This document shows positions 24,166 to 31,846 of a stretch of DNA of 37,870 nt, piece after piece. The position numbers and the translations under genes are program-made. Within the stretch, counting starts at the first letter, position 1; each line of letters begins with the position of its first letter. Origin of the DNA: Acidobacteriota bacterium (lineage in GTDB: Bacteria > Acidobacteriota > Terriglobia > Terriglobales > Acidobacteriaceae); the NCBI GenBank assembly GCA_021793405.1, contig JAJYSV010000040.1:1-37870 (forward strand). The letters are read 5' to 3'. A model generated the notes under the pieces. It was not told the origin of the DNA. It did no database searches and saw nothing but the letters and a program-made list of their open reading frames with translations.

Positions 24166-24539
24166 GAGATCATCTCCGCGAGAAGGATGCCGCACCATAT
24201 GGCCACAAGGCCAAGAAATAGGCTGCCAAATGCATAAAGGGCCGCCATGGAAAAGTCTCCGTTACGCAGTATGGAGACAGTCTCCCACTCATATGAGGAA
24301 AACGTACTGTAAGCACCAACAAAGCCGATCGGCACCAGGAACCTCCACGCAGGATTCAGGTCCGTTCGCTTGGCCAGAAACGTCAGAGAGAAGCCGATGA
24401 TCACACAAGCCGTGATGTTGATGACAAACGTCCCAAAAGGGAACTTTGTTCCCAGCCTGCTGGCGACCGCCGAACCAACCCAGAATCTTGCGATAGCACC
24501 AAGTGATCCGCCTACCGCAATATACATATATTTCGACAA
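24162..24539 (-). CDS. crcB: Fluoride ion channel CrcB/Fluc
   Basis: A 125-residue protein with four membrane segments, the size and layout of Fluc channels, which act as dual-topology dimers letting F- leave the cell. Diagnostic segments are GGSLGAIARF at the start, GTFVINITACVIIGF with the conserved Asn of helix 2, and GFVGAYSTFSSYEWE with the T-F-S motif of helix 3. The start is TTG 24539, eight bases after GGAGG; starting here gives the typical opening MSKYMYIAVGGSLGA. An ATG would shorten the first strand. It is the second gene of the operon after the dynamin-like gene (16 bases) and overlaps the Cys-rich gene by 4 bases. Confidence 0.95.
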   Translation of the reverse strand: MSKYMYIAVGGSLGAIARFWVGSAVASRLGTKFPFGTFVINITACVIIGFSLTFLAKRTDLNPAWRFLVPIGFVGAYSTFSSYEWETVSILRNGDFSMAALYAFGSLFLGLVAIWCGILLAEMIS

Positions 24540-24555
24540 AACCCATGCCTCCCTA

Positions 24556-26646
24556 TCAAAGCTTTTGCATAACTTCAGAACTCTCGCCTGCCTCCCAGTT
24601 CTTCAGGCGCGCCAGGTCGTCTTCCAGTTGCGGCGCATCGATCGCGTCCTTCGAAGTCCCCGCGATCCTATGCAACTGGACACGATAGGCATCGGCGTAG
24701 GAATTTACCAGGAACTCCATCTTGCTGGCGAACTGCTGGTTCCACTGCGACAGCGCGCGACCGTACAGGTGAAGTTCCTGTTGCAGCAATTCGCCGATAC
24801 TTTGCCGCAGGCTGTTTCTGATTTTGGCGCGGACCAGGCTATCTCCCAGAAACATCCAATGGCTTGTGTCGATGTCCTTCGGTAGCGCCGCCAGCTCAAA
24901 GCGAGGCATATCGCGCAAGAGAATCTCCAGGTCATCCTGGGCAGGCACGTCGGTCCGCCCCATCTCCTGCGCCACGCTCAGCAATGTGTCGATGGCGCGC
25001 CGACTTACCCAGCCGACACTTCCAATGGATCGCTCCAGGTCTTGCCGAACAGCATCGTGGATCCATTCTGAGAGTTGGAAGGAAGTGACGCGGGCCTTGG
25101 AATGAGTTCGCATCCATCGCAGCGCGGTATCCGCTACCTGGCTCAGGACCGCCTCCGGCGACTCCGCGAGTTTGAGAAAGGCATAGTTGAGAGTGGTGCG
25201 CTGCTCCCCAATCATGCCGGTCACATGGCGCAATCGCTCCTCCAGACCCTGCGCATCGGTTGGAAGATTGTGCCCTCCCCGTTTTTTGCGGTCGAGATTC
25301 GTCTCCAGCGCCGCAATCACCGAGTCGCGCAAGGTCCCGATCTTTCTTGCGACGGAGCCGTTCCGGAGACTGCGTGCCTGATCGAATCGGGGAAGCAACT
25401 CCCGCTCAAAGAAATAATCGAGCAGGATGGAATGGCTCGAAAGCGAGCTGACAGGATGGACGTTCATTTCCAGGCCCAACTCGTGTTGCAGCTGTTTCTG
25501 AATGTAGCCGACAACCTGGTGCAGATCTCCTTCCCCGAGCAGGTCTGCCTTGCTGAGTAGAACGATGGCGGGGATTCCCGCTTCATACAGCAGGCGCAGA
25601 GTTCCGATGTCTTCGTCGTTGAACGTAGCCCCTGCATCGATCAAGAGCAGCGCAAGGTCGCATGTGGGAAGATAGGCCAGAGTTTCCGCTCCACCCCGCC
25701 TCGCCAGGGAGCCGAGTCCCGGCGTATCCACCAGCACGATGCCATGCCGGAGGCGTGGCGAAGGGACCTCAACCACCACTCGCACGACATTTCTCAGGTT
25801 GCCGGGGTTCTCTTGTTCCGTGACCAGGCCCGGTAGGTCCTCGACCTTGACGATCTCATTTCTGCCGTCGCCATAGGTCACCGCCCCTCGCAAGGATGTC
25901 CCGTAGCGCAATTTGGTGGGCACCGCCGTGATGGGGTTGATGCCGACGGGAAGAACATCCGTGCCGAGCAGCGCATTCAGCAGAGAAGATTTGCCGCTGC
26001 TGACTCGACCGAACAGGGCCACTTCCAAATCGTTGTCCTCCAGGCGTGACGCAAGCGAATCGATGCGCGATCGGAATTCCACTAGGCCTTGACGGGTGAC
26101 GATCTGCTCCATGAGTCGCAACAGGTCCACATCGCACCCGGTTTCCTCCAGTTTCCGGAGGCGCGCCTCCAGGTTGGTACCCAACTCCTGGCGGACATAG
26201 CGTTCCATGCCTGCGACCAGGGAGCGAAGCTCGTAGACCACTCCATTGAGTTCGCTTACCGCATCCTCCGGGACAGCGCCATAGCCACGCATGTAACCGG
26301 GCTTCAGTTCCTCGACCGCGATGTCGACAAAAGCCAGGTCTGTCATCACCGCGCGTGTCGCTGGAATTTCCGGCGAGTTTGGTCTCATGTGCTGCCAGGC
26401 CAGCGTACGCAGCAGTTGCGAACGCAGGCGGCGGATGTGGTCCTCAATCGCGCGGGTCTGCGCGGGTGTGATGTCCACGACGTAGCGGGGAAATGGAGAT
26501 GGAGACGTCGCCGCATGAAGAACGTGTTCAACGTCGCTCAGAAGCTTGTCGATATATTGGCAAGTGACTCTGAGATGTCTCTGCTGGGGATCATTTAACT
26601 CCCCGGGGTGTCGGTTCATGGTGAGATCGGGTATGGGTTCGGGCAT
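24556..26646 (-). CDS. Dynamin-like GTPase (first gene of the crcB operon)
   Basis: A 696-residue protein. The first 190 residues are helical with no catalytic motif. The GTPase domain follows with G1 GRVSSGKSS (213-221), switch I VLPVGINPITAVPT, G3 DTPGLGS (307-313) and G4 SKAD (365-368). Residues 430-690 are helical, probably the stalk, with GELLQQELHLYGRALSQW near the end. Start ATG 26646 is the one whose GGAG lies in the hairpin of riboswitch 5; the GGAG-to-ATG distance is only two bases, which is short. A second ATG at 26619 lacks any ribosome site. It leads the operon with crcB, the Cys-rich gene, two DUF190 genes and a second dynamin-like gene. Confidence 0.82.
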   Translation of the reverse strand: MPEPIPDLTMNRHPGELNDPQQRHLRVTCQYIDKLLSDVEHVLHAATSPSPFPRYVVDITPAQTRAIEDHIRRLRSQLLRTLAWQHMRPNSPEIPATRAVMTDLAFVDIAVEELKPGYMRGYGAVPEDAVSELNGVVYELRSLVAGMERYVRQELGTNLEARLRKLEETGCDVDLLRLMEQIVTRQGLVEFRSRIDSLASRLEDNDLEVALFGRVSSGKSSLLNALLGTDVLPVGINPITAVPTKLRYGTSLRGAVTYGDGRNEIVKVEDLPGLVTEQENPGNLRNVVRVVVEVPSPRLRHGIVLVDTPGLGSLARRGGAETLAYLPTCDLALLLIDAGATFNDEDIGTLRLLYEAGIPAIVLLSKADLLGEGDLHQVVGYIQKQLQHELGLEMNVHPVSSLSSHSILLDYFFERELLPRFDQARSLRNGSVARKIGTLRDSVIAALETNLDRKKRGGHNLPTDAQGLEERLRHVTGMIGEQRTTLNYAFLKLAESPEAVLSQVADTALRWMRTHSKARVTSFQLSEWIHDAVRQDLERSIGSVGWVSRRAIDTLLSVAQEMGRTDVPAQDDLEILLRDMPRFELAALPKDIDTSHWMFLGDSLVRAKIRNSLRQSIGELLQQELHLYGRALSQWNQQFASKMEFLVNSYADAYRVQLHRIAGTSKDAIDAPQLEDDLARLKNWEAGESSEVMQKL

Positions 26647-26718
26647 GACTCCTCCAAGTATTTGCAGCTTCGAGGAGTCATCTGCCCAGTTGAGCGGTTT
26701 GCGGTGGACTCCAACACC
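26644..26718 (-). promoter_or_regulatory. Fluoride riboswitch 5 (crcB motif) inside the enolase-crcB region
   Basis: Minus strand: GGTGTTGGAGTCCACC (26718-26703), then CAAACCG, the short second stem GCTC/GGGC and AGATGACTCC. GGAGT pairs with ACTCC. The alternative hairpin pairs ATGACTCCTC (26681-26672) with GAGGAGTCAT (26654-26645) perfectly over 10 bp; its right arm contains the GGAG and the first two bases of the dynamin-like gene's ATG. The aptamer starts only 13 bases after the enolase stop, so it may sit within the enolase transcript as a separate translational switch. Confidence 0.88.
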
Positions 26719-26730
26719 TACTGCGATTTG

Positions 26731-28035
26731 CTATGCCTTCACCGACGTCTGCCAGCGGTCGTAGATGGTGGTGCCTGCGTAGCGGGCCTTGGTTCCGAGT
26801 TCGCGTTCGATCTCCAGAAAACGGTTGTACTTTGCGATGCGTTCGCCGCGACTGGTCGAGCCGGTCTTGATCTGACCCATACCCGCAGCCACCGCCAGGT
26901 CCGCGATGCTGGTGTCATCGGTCTCGCCCGAGCGGTGAGAGATGACCGCGCCGTAGCCGTTCGCGCGAGCAATCTCAATGCATTCGAGCGTCTCCGTCAA
27001 CGTGCCGATCTGGTTCAACTTGATCAGGATGGCATTGGCGATGCCGTCTTTGATTCCCTGACGAAAGAGGGTTGGATTGGTGACAAAATTGTCGTCGCCG
27101 ATCAATTGGATTCTGTCTCCCAGGGTTTTGGTCAGTTGCTGCCAGCCGGAGTGATCGTCTTCGGCAACCCCATCTTCGAGGGCCCATATCTCGGGATACC
27201 TATCAAGCAAGATTTTCCAGAAGTCGACCATCTGTGCCGGCGACTTCCTGCTTTGGTCTGACTTCTCGAAGACATACGCTCCATCTTCAAAAAACTCGCT
27301 GGTAGCCGGGTCCAGGACGATGACGAGGTCCTTGCCAGGCTTATAGCCGGCCTTATGAATTGCTTCGAGAATCAGTTCGATGGGCTCTTCGTTGGACTTC
27401 AATTGCGGCGCGAATCCGCCTTCGTCTCCGACCCCTGTGCTGTAGCCTTTCTTGTGCAGCACGGCTTTTAGAGCATGAAAGGTCTCGGCGGCTGCGCGCA
27501 GTCCCTCGCTGTAGCGAGGCGCGCCGACTGGTGAAATCATGAACTCCTGAAAATCCACGTTGCTGTCGGCGTGACTTCCACCATTCAGCACGTTGAACCA
27601 TGGCGCCGGAATTAGATTGGTAGCCTCGTTCCCCAGACTGGCATAAAACGGGAGTCCTCGGTCTTCCGCCGAAGCTCGTGCAACGGCGAGCGACACTCCC
27701 AGAATTGCGTTGGCTCCCAGGCGCGCCTTGTTCGGCGTCCCATCCAGTTCGCACAGTTTCTTGTCCAATGCCTTTTGATCGTTGGCGTCGAACCCATGCA
27801 CTGCTTTTTGGATTTCACCTGTTACGTGGTTTCTTGCGTTCAGTACGCCCTTACCGCCGTACCGTGCCTTGTCGCCATCCCGCAGTTCTACAGCTTCGCG
27901 TTTGCCGGTCGATGCTCCGGAAGGAACCTTTGCCATTGCTTTCACACCGTTCGACAATGTTGCCGCGACTGCGAGAGTCGGATTCCCTCGGGAATCGAGG
28001 ATTTCAAGAGCTTCAAGTTTTGCAATCTCAGACAT
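26731..28035 (-). CDS. eno: Enolase
   Basis: A 434-residue full-length enolase (2-phosphoglycerate to phosphoenolpyruvate), another classical target of fluoride, which forms an inhibitory fluoride-phosphate-magnesium complex. Visible motifs are LDSRGNPT near the N-terminus, [52 protein letters not shown] and SHRSGETDD. The usual GDDLF strand reads GDDNFVTNP. Start ATG 28035 ([10 protein letters not shown]) agrees with the family; a longer frame to 28200 was not used. Expression is under riboswitch 6, whose aptamer lies about 285 bases upstream. An overlapping leader ORF ends 5 bases inside the gene. Whether the enzyme is unusually fluoride-tolerant cannot be told. Confidence 0.94.
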   Translation of the reverse strand: MSEIAKLEALEILDSRGNPTLAVAATLSNGVKAMAKVPSGASTGKREAVELRDGDKARYGGKGVLNARNHVTGEIQKAVHGFDANDQKALDKKLCELDGTPNKARLGANAILGVSLAVARASAEDRGLPFYASLGNEATNLIPAPWFNVLNGGSHADSNVDFQEFMISPVGAPRYSEGLRAAAETFHALKAVLHKKGYSTGVGDEGGFAPQLKSNEEPIELILEAIHKAGYKPGKDLVIVLDPATSEFFEDGAYVFEKSDQSRKSPAQMVDFWKILLDRYPEIWALEDGVAEDDHSGWQQLTKTLGDRIQLIGDDNFVTNPTLFRQGIKDGIANAILIKLNQIGTLTETLECIEIARANGYGAVISHRSGETDDTSIADLAVAAGMGQIKTGSTSRGERIAKYNRFLEIERELGTKARYAGTTIYDRWQTSVKA

Positions 28036-28246
28036 AATGAGTACGCTTTCCCGACACGAGGTCGTTGGTTGTAAGCCATTCCACAATACGCAATGGAGCG
28101 GATGATGAACGCCACGGCGCAATGCCATGGACTCCGTTCCGAAAAGGAGGAAGTTCGATCGCAGTTTGCGCGCGAGGGATCGCGTCCACGATCGCGTCAA
28201 GCGCGAAACCGCAGCACAAAGCCGAGAGAACCCACCTATAGTTCAT
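28028..28246 (-). CDS. Possible leader ORF overlapping the enolase start
   Basis: A 72-codon frame from ATG 28246 with a hydrophobic opening [19 protein letters not shown] that looks like a short signal sequence, followed by an unremarkable stretch. It ends at TGA 28028, eight bases past the enolase ATG on the other reading frame. The enolase start itself has only a poor Shine-Dalgarno, so coupling through this frame is possible. No homology is recognised. It may simply be a chance frame in the 5' untranslated region between riboswitch 6 and enolase. Confidence 0.3.
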   Translation of the reverse strand: MNYRWVLSALCCGFALDAIVDAIPRAQTAIELPPFRNGVHGIAPWRSSSAPLRIVEWLTTNDLVSGKRTHYV

Positions 28247-28292
28247 GGATTCAAAAACCCCAATTCACTCGTATTCAGGGAAAACGCCGGGA

Positions 28293-28380
28293 CACAACTC
28301 CGCGACAGGATTCCCTGTCAGGAGTCATCATCTGTCCGGCCTATTGGATTGGACAGCGGTTAAAGGTGAACTCCCTCACC
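28293..28380 (-). promoter_or_regulatory. Fluoride riboswitch 6 (crcB motif) for enolase
   Basis: Minus strand: GGTGAGGGAGTTCACC (28380-28365), TTTAACCG, the second stem CTGTCC/GGACAG and GATGATGACTCC; GGAGT and ACTCC form the pseudoknot. The alternative hairpin pairs ATGACTCC (28328-28321) with GGAGTTGT, which needs two wobble pairs, with an inner GACAGG/CCTGTC stem. The inner stem differs from the otherwise near-identical riboswitch 4 (GACAAG/CTTGTC) by a compensated base pair. A GTG (28295-28293) follows GGAG, as ATG does in copies 4 and 5. Confidence 0.9.
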
Positions 28381-28394
28381 TAACCAACCCTTAC

Positions 28395-28423
28395 TTGTAT
28401 TCCATTGGTACCGCCGCTGTCAA
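28395..28423 (-). promoter_or_regulatory. Promoter of the enolase riboswitch transcript
   Basis: Minus strand TTGACA (28423-28418) and ATACAA (28400-28395), 17 bases apart. Initiation about 7 bases further would be at about 28388, just ahead of the aptamer at 28380. The -35 box is perfect and the -10 is fair. Confidence 0.6.
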
Positions 28424-28556
28424 CACTCACTACTGAAAGGCATGGCATTACGAGTTCCCTACGGTCATAATGGTCGAACGTCAATGCGGCCAACTTTTGC
28501 GATCTTGACAAACCGGCAGCGAGGATCGAAGATTCATTTACAAACAATTTGTACCT

Positions 28557-28614
28557 GGTGATGAAGTCCACCGTTAACCGCCTTCATGGCTGATGACTCC
28601 TACCCTAACGGGGA
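28557..28614 (+). promoter_or_regulatory. Fluoride riboswitch 7 (crcB motif) for the Ehr operon
   Basis: GGTGATGAAGTCCACC (28557-28572), then GTTAACCG, the short second stem GCC/GGC and the conserved GGCTGATGACTCCTACC (28588-28604). The CTCC and ACCC of the 3' part are complementary to CGGGGA (28609-28614), the ribosome site of the following leader ORF. The pseudoknot GAAGT/ACTCC has one mismatch. A TTGACA lies at 28505-28510; a good -10 was not seen. Confidence 0.87.
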
Positions 28615-28622
28615 ACTATGCC

Positions 28623-28715
28623 ATGAAGAAAGTCCCGCCCCTCTCGCGCCATCCGCACAGAAGTTCTGTCCCAGGAGATTTCCCACATCACCGCAAGCGC
28701 AGGAGAGCCGCGTGA
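28623..28715 (+). CDS. Leader ORF of 30 codons coupled to the Ehr operon
   Basis: ATG 28623, nine bases after GGGGA, opens a basic peptide: MKKVPPLSRHPHRSSVPGDF, then a run ending RKRRRAA. Its TGA (28713-28715) overlaps the GTG start of the first complex gene (28712) as GTGA. This is typical translational coupling, so control of this leader by the riboswitch would pass to the complex. A peptide function is not suggested; the sequence is Arg/His/Pro-rich with no known domain. Confidence 0.45.
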   Translation: MKKVPPLSRHPHRSSVPGDFPHHRKRRRAA

Positions 28716-29659
28716 TTCTCTCCGATGTCCTCCTGCAGATCCTTCAAGTCCTTTGCGTGTTGTTGCTGGCTCCGCTGCTGCAAGGCTTCATTCTCAAGGT
28801 AGAAGAGCGCGTGCAGCGCAGCCGCGGACCAAGTCTTTTCCAGCCGTATCGAGACCTGTGGAAGCTCTTCCATAAGGAATCCGTCGCGCCTGAATCGGCA
28901 TCGTGGATTTACTTCACCGCCCCGATTGTCGCCTTCACTGCGATGTTGACCGTGCCGATTCTGATTCCAGTTCTCACCGATCGGCCGCTACCGCTGTCCG
29001 ATATGGGAGACATGCTCGGTGGCGGAATGATCCTGACGCTGGGGTCGTTCGCTATTATCCTGGCCGGACTCGACACAGGGAATGTGTATGGCGGCATCGG
29101 ATCGAGCAGGGCGGTCATGCTGGCGATTTTGGCAGAACCGACCCTGATCCTGGTGCTGGTCGGAATTAGCCTGCTGGCCAAGGCCATGCTGCCCTTCGTC
29201 GTCAATCATTTGTTGCTTGGCAGTCTCTCTATCTACTGGAGCCCCGCACATTTGTTCCTGATCCTGGCTTTCCTGTCACTGCTTCTGGTAGAGACGGACC
29301 GGCTGCCAGTGCATTCGAGCACGCACCTGGAAATCTACATGATCGACGAGGCCCGCATCCTCGAATACTCCGGACCGCTGCTCGCTTTGCTGAAGTGGGC
29401 TTCGATGATGAAGCAGGTGATCCTCTACACGATCTTTTGCAACGTGTTTCTGCTTCCCTGGGGAATGTCGCAGGTCGGCACGCCGCTCGGTGAACTTGGT
29501 TCCCTTGCAAGTTTAACCATCAAGTTTCTGCTGGTGGCGTTGACCGTTGTCGTGGTCGAAACAGTGCAGTCGCGCCTTCGCTTCTATCGCTATCAGGAGC
29601 CGCTGGCGGCAGGATTTTTGTTCGCCGTGCTTGCCATCGTGTCCAGTCAATTGCTATGA
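28712..29659 (+). CDS. Ehr complex membrane subunit, HyfC/HycD/NuoH-like
   Basis: A 315-residue membrane protein of the complex I subunit 1 (NuoH/HycD) family with about eight hydrophobic segments. Near the N-terminus it has LLLAPLLQGFILKVEERVQRSRGP followed by SLFQPYRDLWKLFHKE, the conserved quinone-site-like cytoplasmic loop of this family. Later VETDRLPVHSSTHLEI matches the conserved E-x-D-R-x-P motif, and EYSGPLLALLKWASMMKQ follows. Start GTG 28712 has AGGAGA at a five-base distance. It anchors the soluble arm on the membrane and begins the six-gene operon. It is the first gene downstream of riboswitch 7. Confidence 0.85.
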   Translation: MILSDVLLQILQVLCVLLLAPLLQGFILKVEERVQRSRGPSLFQPYRDLWKLFHKESVAPESASWIYFTAPIVAFTAMLTVPILIPVLTDRPLPLSDMGDMLGGGMILTLGSFAIILAGLDTGNVYGGIGSSRAVMLAILAEPTLILVLVGISLLAKAMLPFVVNHLLLGSLSIYWSPAHLFLILAFLSLLLVETDRLPVHSSTHLEIYMIDEARILEYSGPLLALLKWASMMKQVILYTIFCNVFLLPWGMSQVGTPLGELGSLASLTIKFLLVALTVVVVETVQSRLRFYRYQEPLAAGFLFAVLAIVSSQLL

Positions 29660-29669
29660 GGAGCGTCAA

Positions 29670-30350
29670 ATGTTTCTCGCGCATGTGAATTCACTGCAGG
29701 CATCGATCTTCAGCTCGCTCGCGATTTTGAGCCTGCTGCTGGCGTTTGTCATGCTCGGTTCGCATTGGCTACGGAATTATGTCTATGCCTTCGCTGCAGA
29801 GTCCTGGCTGATTGCGGTTCTGTCCGCTGCGGTTGGATACTTCGGAGGATACCCGGAACTCTACGCCATCGCTTTCCTGACTGCGATCTTTCGCGGACTC
29901 GTGCTGCCGTATCTGCTGATGCGCATCATCGACCGTTTGCATGTTAAACGCGAGGTGCACGCGATTCTTCAACCGAGTTCGAGCCTGGTGGTGGGCGCTC
30001 TGCTCGTGATGTTCGCCTTTGTCATCGCCAACCATATGAATCGCCAGGCGCCTCCCGCCGGCTATGTTGTCGTGCTGGCATTGACCATCATGATCTCAAT
30101 GAAGTTTCTGGGATTCCTGATGCTCTCCGTGCGCAACGAGGCTGTCAGTCAAATCCTCGCTCTTCTCGTTCTGGAAAACGGCATCTTTCTGGGGTCTCAG
30201 ATTCTCGTCCCTGGAATGCCGATGCTGATCGAGATTGTGATTCTCTTCGACCTCCTGATCGTGGTGGCGTGCTTCGGAATGCTGGTGCGCTTTCTCCTGG
30301 TCCATGCAGGCACAACAAGCAGCCGCGAACTCAAGCGGCTGGTGGGTTAA
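29670..30350 (+). CDS. Ehr complex membrane subunit, HyfE-like (NuoK-related)
   Basis: A 226-residue membrane protein with six to seven hydrophobic segments, of the HyfE family, which carries the complex I subunit K-like part. ENGIFLGSQILVPGMPMLIEIVILFDLLIVV has the conserved Glu residues expected in the transmembrane helices (Glu in LLVLENGIF and in LIEIV). The start ATG 29670 follows GAGGAG by six bases; an upstream frame within the preceding gene was discarded. It is the second gene of the complex operon, 10 bases after the first and 6 before the next. Confidence 0.82.
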   Translation: MFLAHVNSLQASIFSSLAILSLLLAFVMLGSHWLRNYVYAFAAESWLIAVLSAAVGYFGGYPELYAIAFLTAIFRGLVLPYLLMRIIDRLHVKREVHAILQPSSSLVVGALLVMFAFVIANHMNRQAPPAGYVVVLALTIMISMKFLGFLMLSVRNEAVSQILALLVLENGIFLGSQILVPGMPMLIEIVILFDLLIVVACFGMLVRFLLVHAGTTSSRELKRLVG

Positions 30351-30356
30351 GGGACG

Positions 30357-31826
30357 ATGGTACAAGACCTGGTCATCATCCTTTTCTGTGCTCCCCTGGC
30401 AGCGGCGCTCCTGTCGTTTGGATCGCGCCACTCCCGCGCCGCCGAGTATGGCACCGTGGTTGCCGCAAGCGCAGACTTTGTCGTCAGCATTCTTCTGCTG
30501 GTGGCCACGCTGCGCCATGGTTCAACTCTGTGGTGGCGGGCCTATATCCAGATCGATGCCCTCGGCGCGTGGGTCATTCTTTGTATCTCCATCGTGTATG
30601 CGCTTTCGTCCATCTATGCCGTCGGGTACATGCGATTGCTCGACGAGGAAGAACGGCTTCCTCTGTTCTATGGATTGTTCTCCGGCTTCGCCTTCACCAT
30701 GCTGGCAGCCTGCGTCATGAACAACGCGGGAGTGTTCTGGATCGCCATCGAATTGACGACGCTAATCAGCACCTTTCTGGTGGGCTTTGAACGTGAGGCC
30801 GAGAGCACGGAAGCAGCATGGAAGTACATCGTCGTTGTTTCTAGCGGCATCAGCTTGGCCCTGCTCGGCACGGTCTTGTTTTATTGGGGCGGATCGTTCG
30901 TCCTCGGACCGACCTATGCCATGACCTGGACCGCTCTTCATCATTCGGCCTCTCAGGTGTATCCACCTCTCTTGACGGTTTCCTTTTTGCTGGTGCTGGT
31001 GGGTTATGGCACCAAAGCGGGATTGGCCCCGATGCACACCTGGCTGCCGGATGCGCACAGCGAATCGCCCGCACCGGTCTCCGCAATGCTGTCGGGCGCA
31101 CTATTGAATGCCTCGATGCTCGGCATCGCGCGATTCCTGGGAGTCGTCAGCGGCACTTCCACCAGCAGGCTTGCACATACCGCTGTAGTCTGCTTCGGTA
31201 TCTTCTCCTTTGTCATCGCTTCCCTGTTCATCGTGAGGCAAACAGGGATCAAGCGGCTGATGGCCTACTCCAGCGTCGAACATATCGGCGTTCAGGCGCT
31301 TGGCCTGGGCTTTGGCGGCGTTCTCGGCATCGCGGGCGCGCTCTACCACATGCTCAATCATTCCCTGAATAAGTCTCTGATGTTCTTCGGTGCCGGGAAT
31401 GCCATGCGCGCCTATGGCTCGAAGGAGATCACGGACATCCGCGATGTACTTAGGACCTTTCCGGTCACAGGAATCCTGTGGCTGCTGGGCGCTGTGGGCA
31501 TTGCGGGCGCCCCGCCCTTTGCTCTTTTCCTGAGTGAGTTCACCATTCTTCGTGCAGGGATTGCGGGTCCCTATCGCTGGGCTGTCGTCTTGTTCGTGAT
31601 TTTCTTGGTCGTGGTGTTTATCGGATTTCTTTCCCATTTTCGCGCGATGTACTTTGACGAAACCGAAAACCCACCTATGCCACGAATCCTGCCCGGCCTC
31701 GTGTGGCGGGCCCTCCCCATGTGGCTGTCATTTCTCCCCGTGCTGGTTCTTGGGCTGTGGTGGCCGCACGTTCTATGGAACGCCTTCACAACCATCTCGG
31801 CTGAAATCATGGGGGGCGCGCGATAA
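30357..31826 (+). CDS. Ehr complex antiporter-like subunit, HyfF-type
   Basis: A 489-residue protein of the proton-conducting NuoL/M/N-Mrp type with about 13-14 membrane segments. The strongest signature is TKAGLAPMHTWLPDAHSESP followed by APVSAMLSG, typical of antiporter-like subunits, with the conserved Lys before the Pro-rich loop. LMAYSSVEHIGVQALGLG and HMLNHSLNKSLMFFGAGN are further hallmark stretches, with a His and a Lys on broken helices. Such subunits carry ion movement across the membrane. It lies 6 bases after the HyfE-like gene. Confidence 0.88.
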   Translation: MVQDLVIILFCAPLAAALLSFGSRHSRAAEYGTVVAASADFVVSILLLVATLRHGSTLWWRAYIQIDALGAWVILCISIVYALSSIYAVGYMRLLDEEERLPLFYGLFSGFAFTMLAACVMNNAGVFWIAIELTTLISTFLVGFEREAESTEAAWKYIVVVSSGISLALLGTVLFYWGGSFVLGPTYAMTWTALHHSASQVYPPLLTVSFLLVLVGYGTKAGLAPMHTWLPDAHSESPAPVSAMLSGALLNASMLGIARFLGVVSGTSTSRLAHTAVVCFGIFSFVIASLFIVRQTGIKRLMAYSSVEHIGVQALGLGFGGVLGIAGALYHMLNHSLNKSLMFFGAGNAMRAYGSKEITDIRDVLRTFPVTGILWLLGAVGIAGAPPFALFLSEFTILRAGIAGPYRWAVVLFVIFLVVVFIGFLSHFRAMYFDETENPPMPRILPGLVWRALPMWLSFLPVLVLGLWWPHVLWNAFTTISAEIMGGAR

Positions 31827-31846
31827 AAGGTGCGATTGAGCGCGTA

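Noticed and set aside
28586-28711. Longer N-terminus for the first Ehr membrane subunit
   Set aside because: The ATG is inside the riboswitch aptamer; GTG 28712 has a well-placed AGGAGA and gives the family's usual start.
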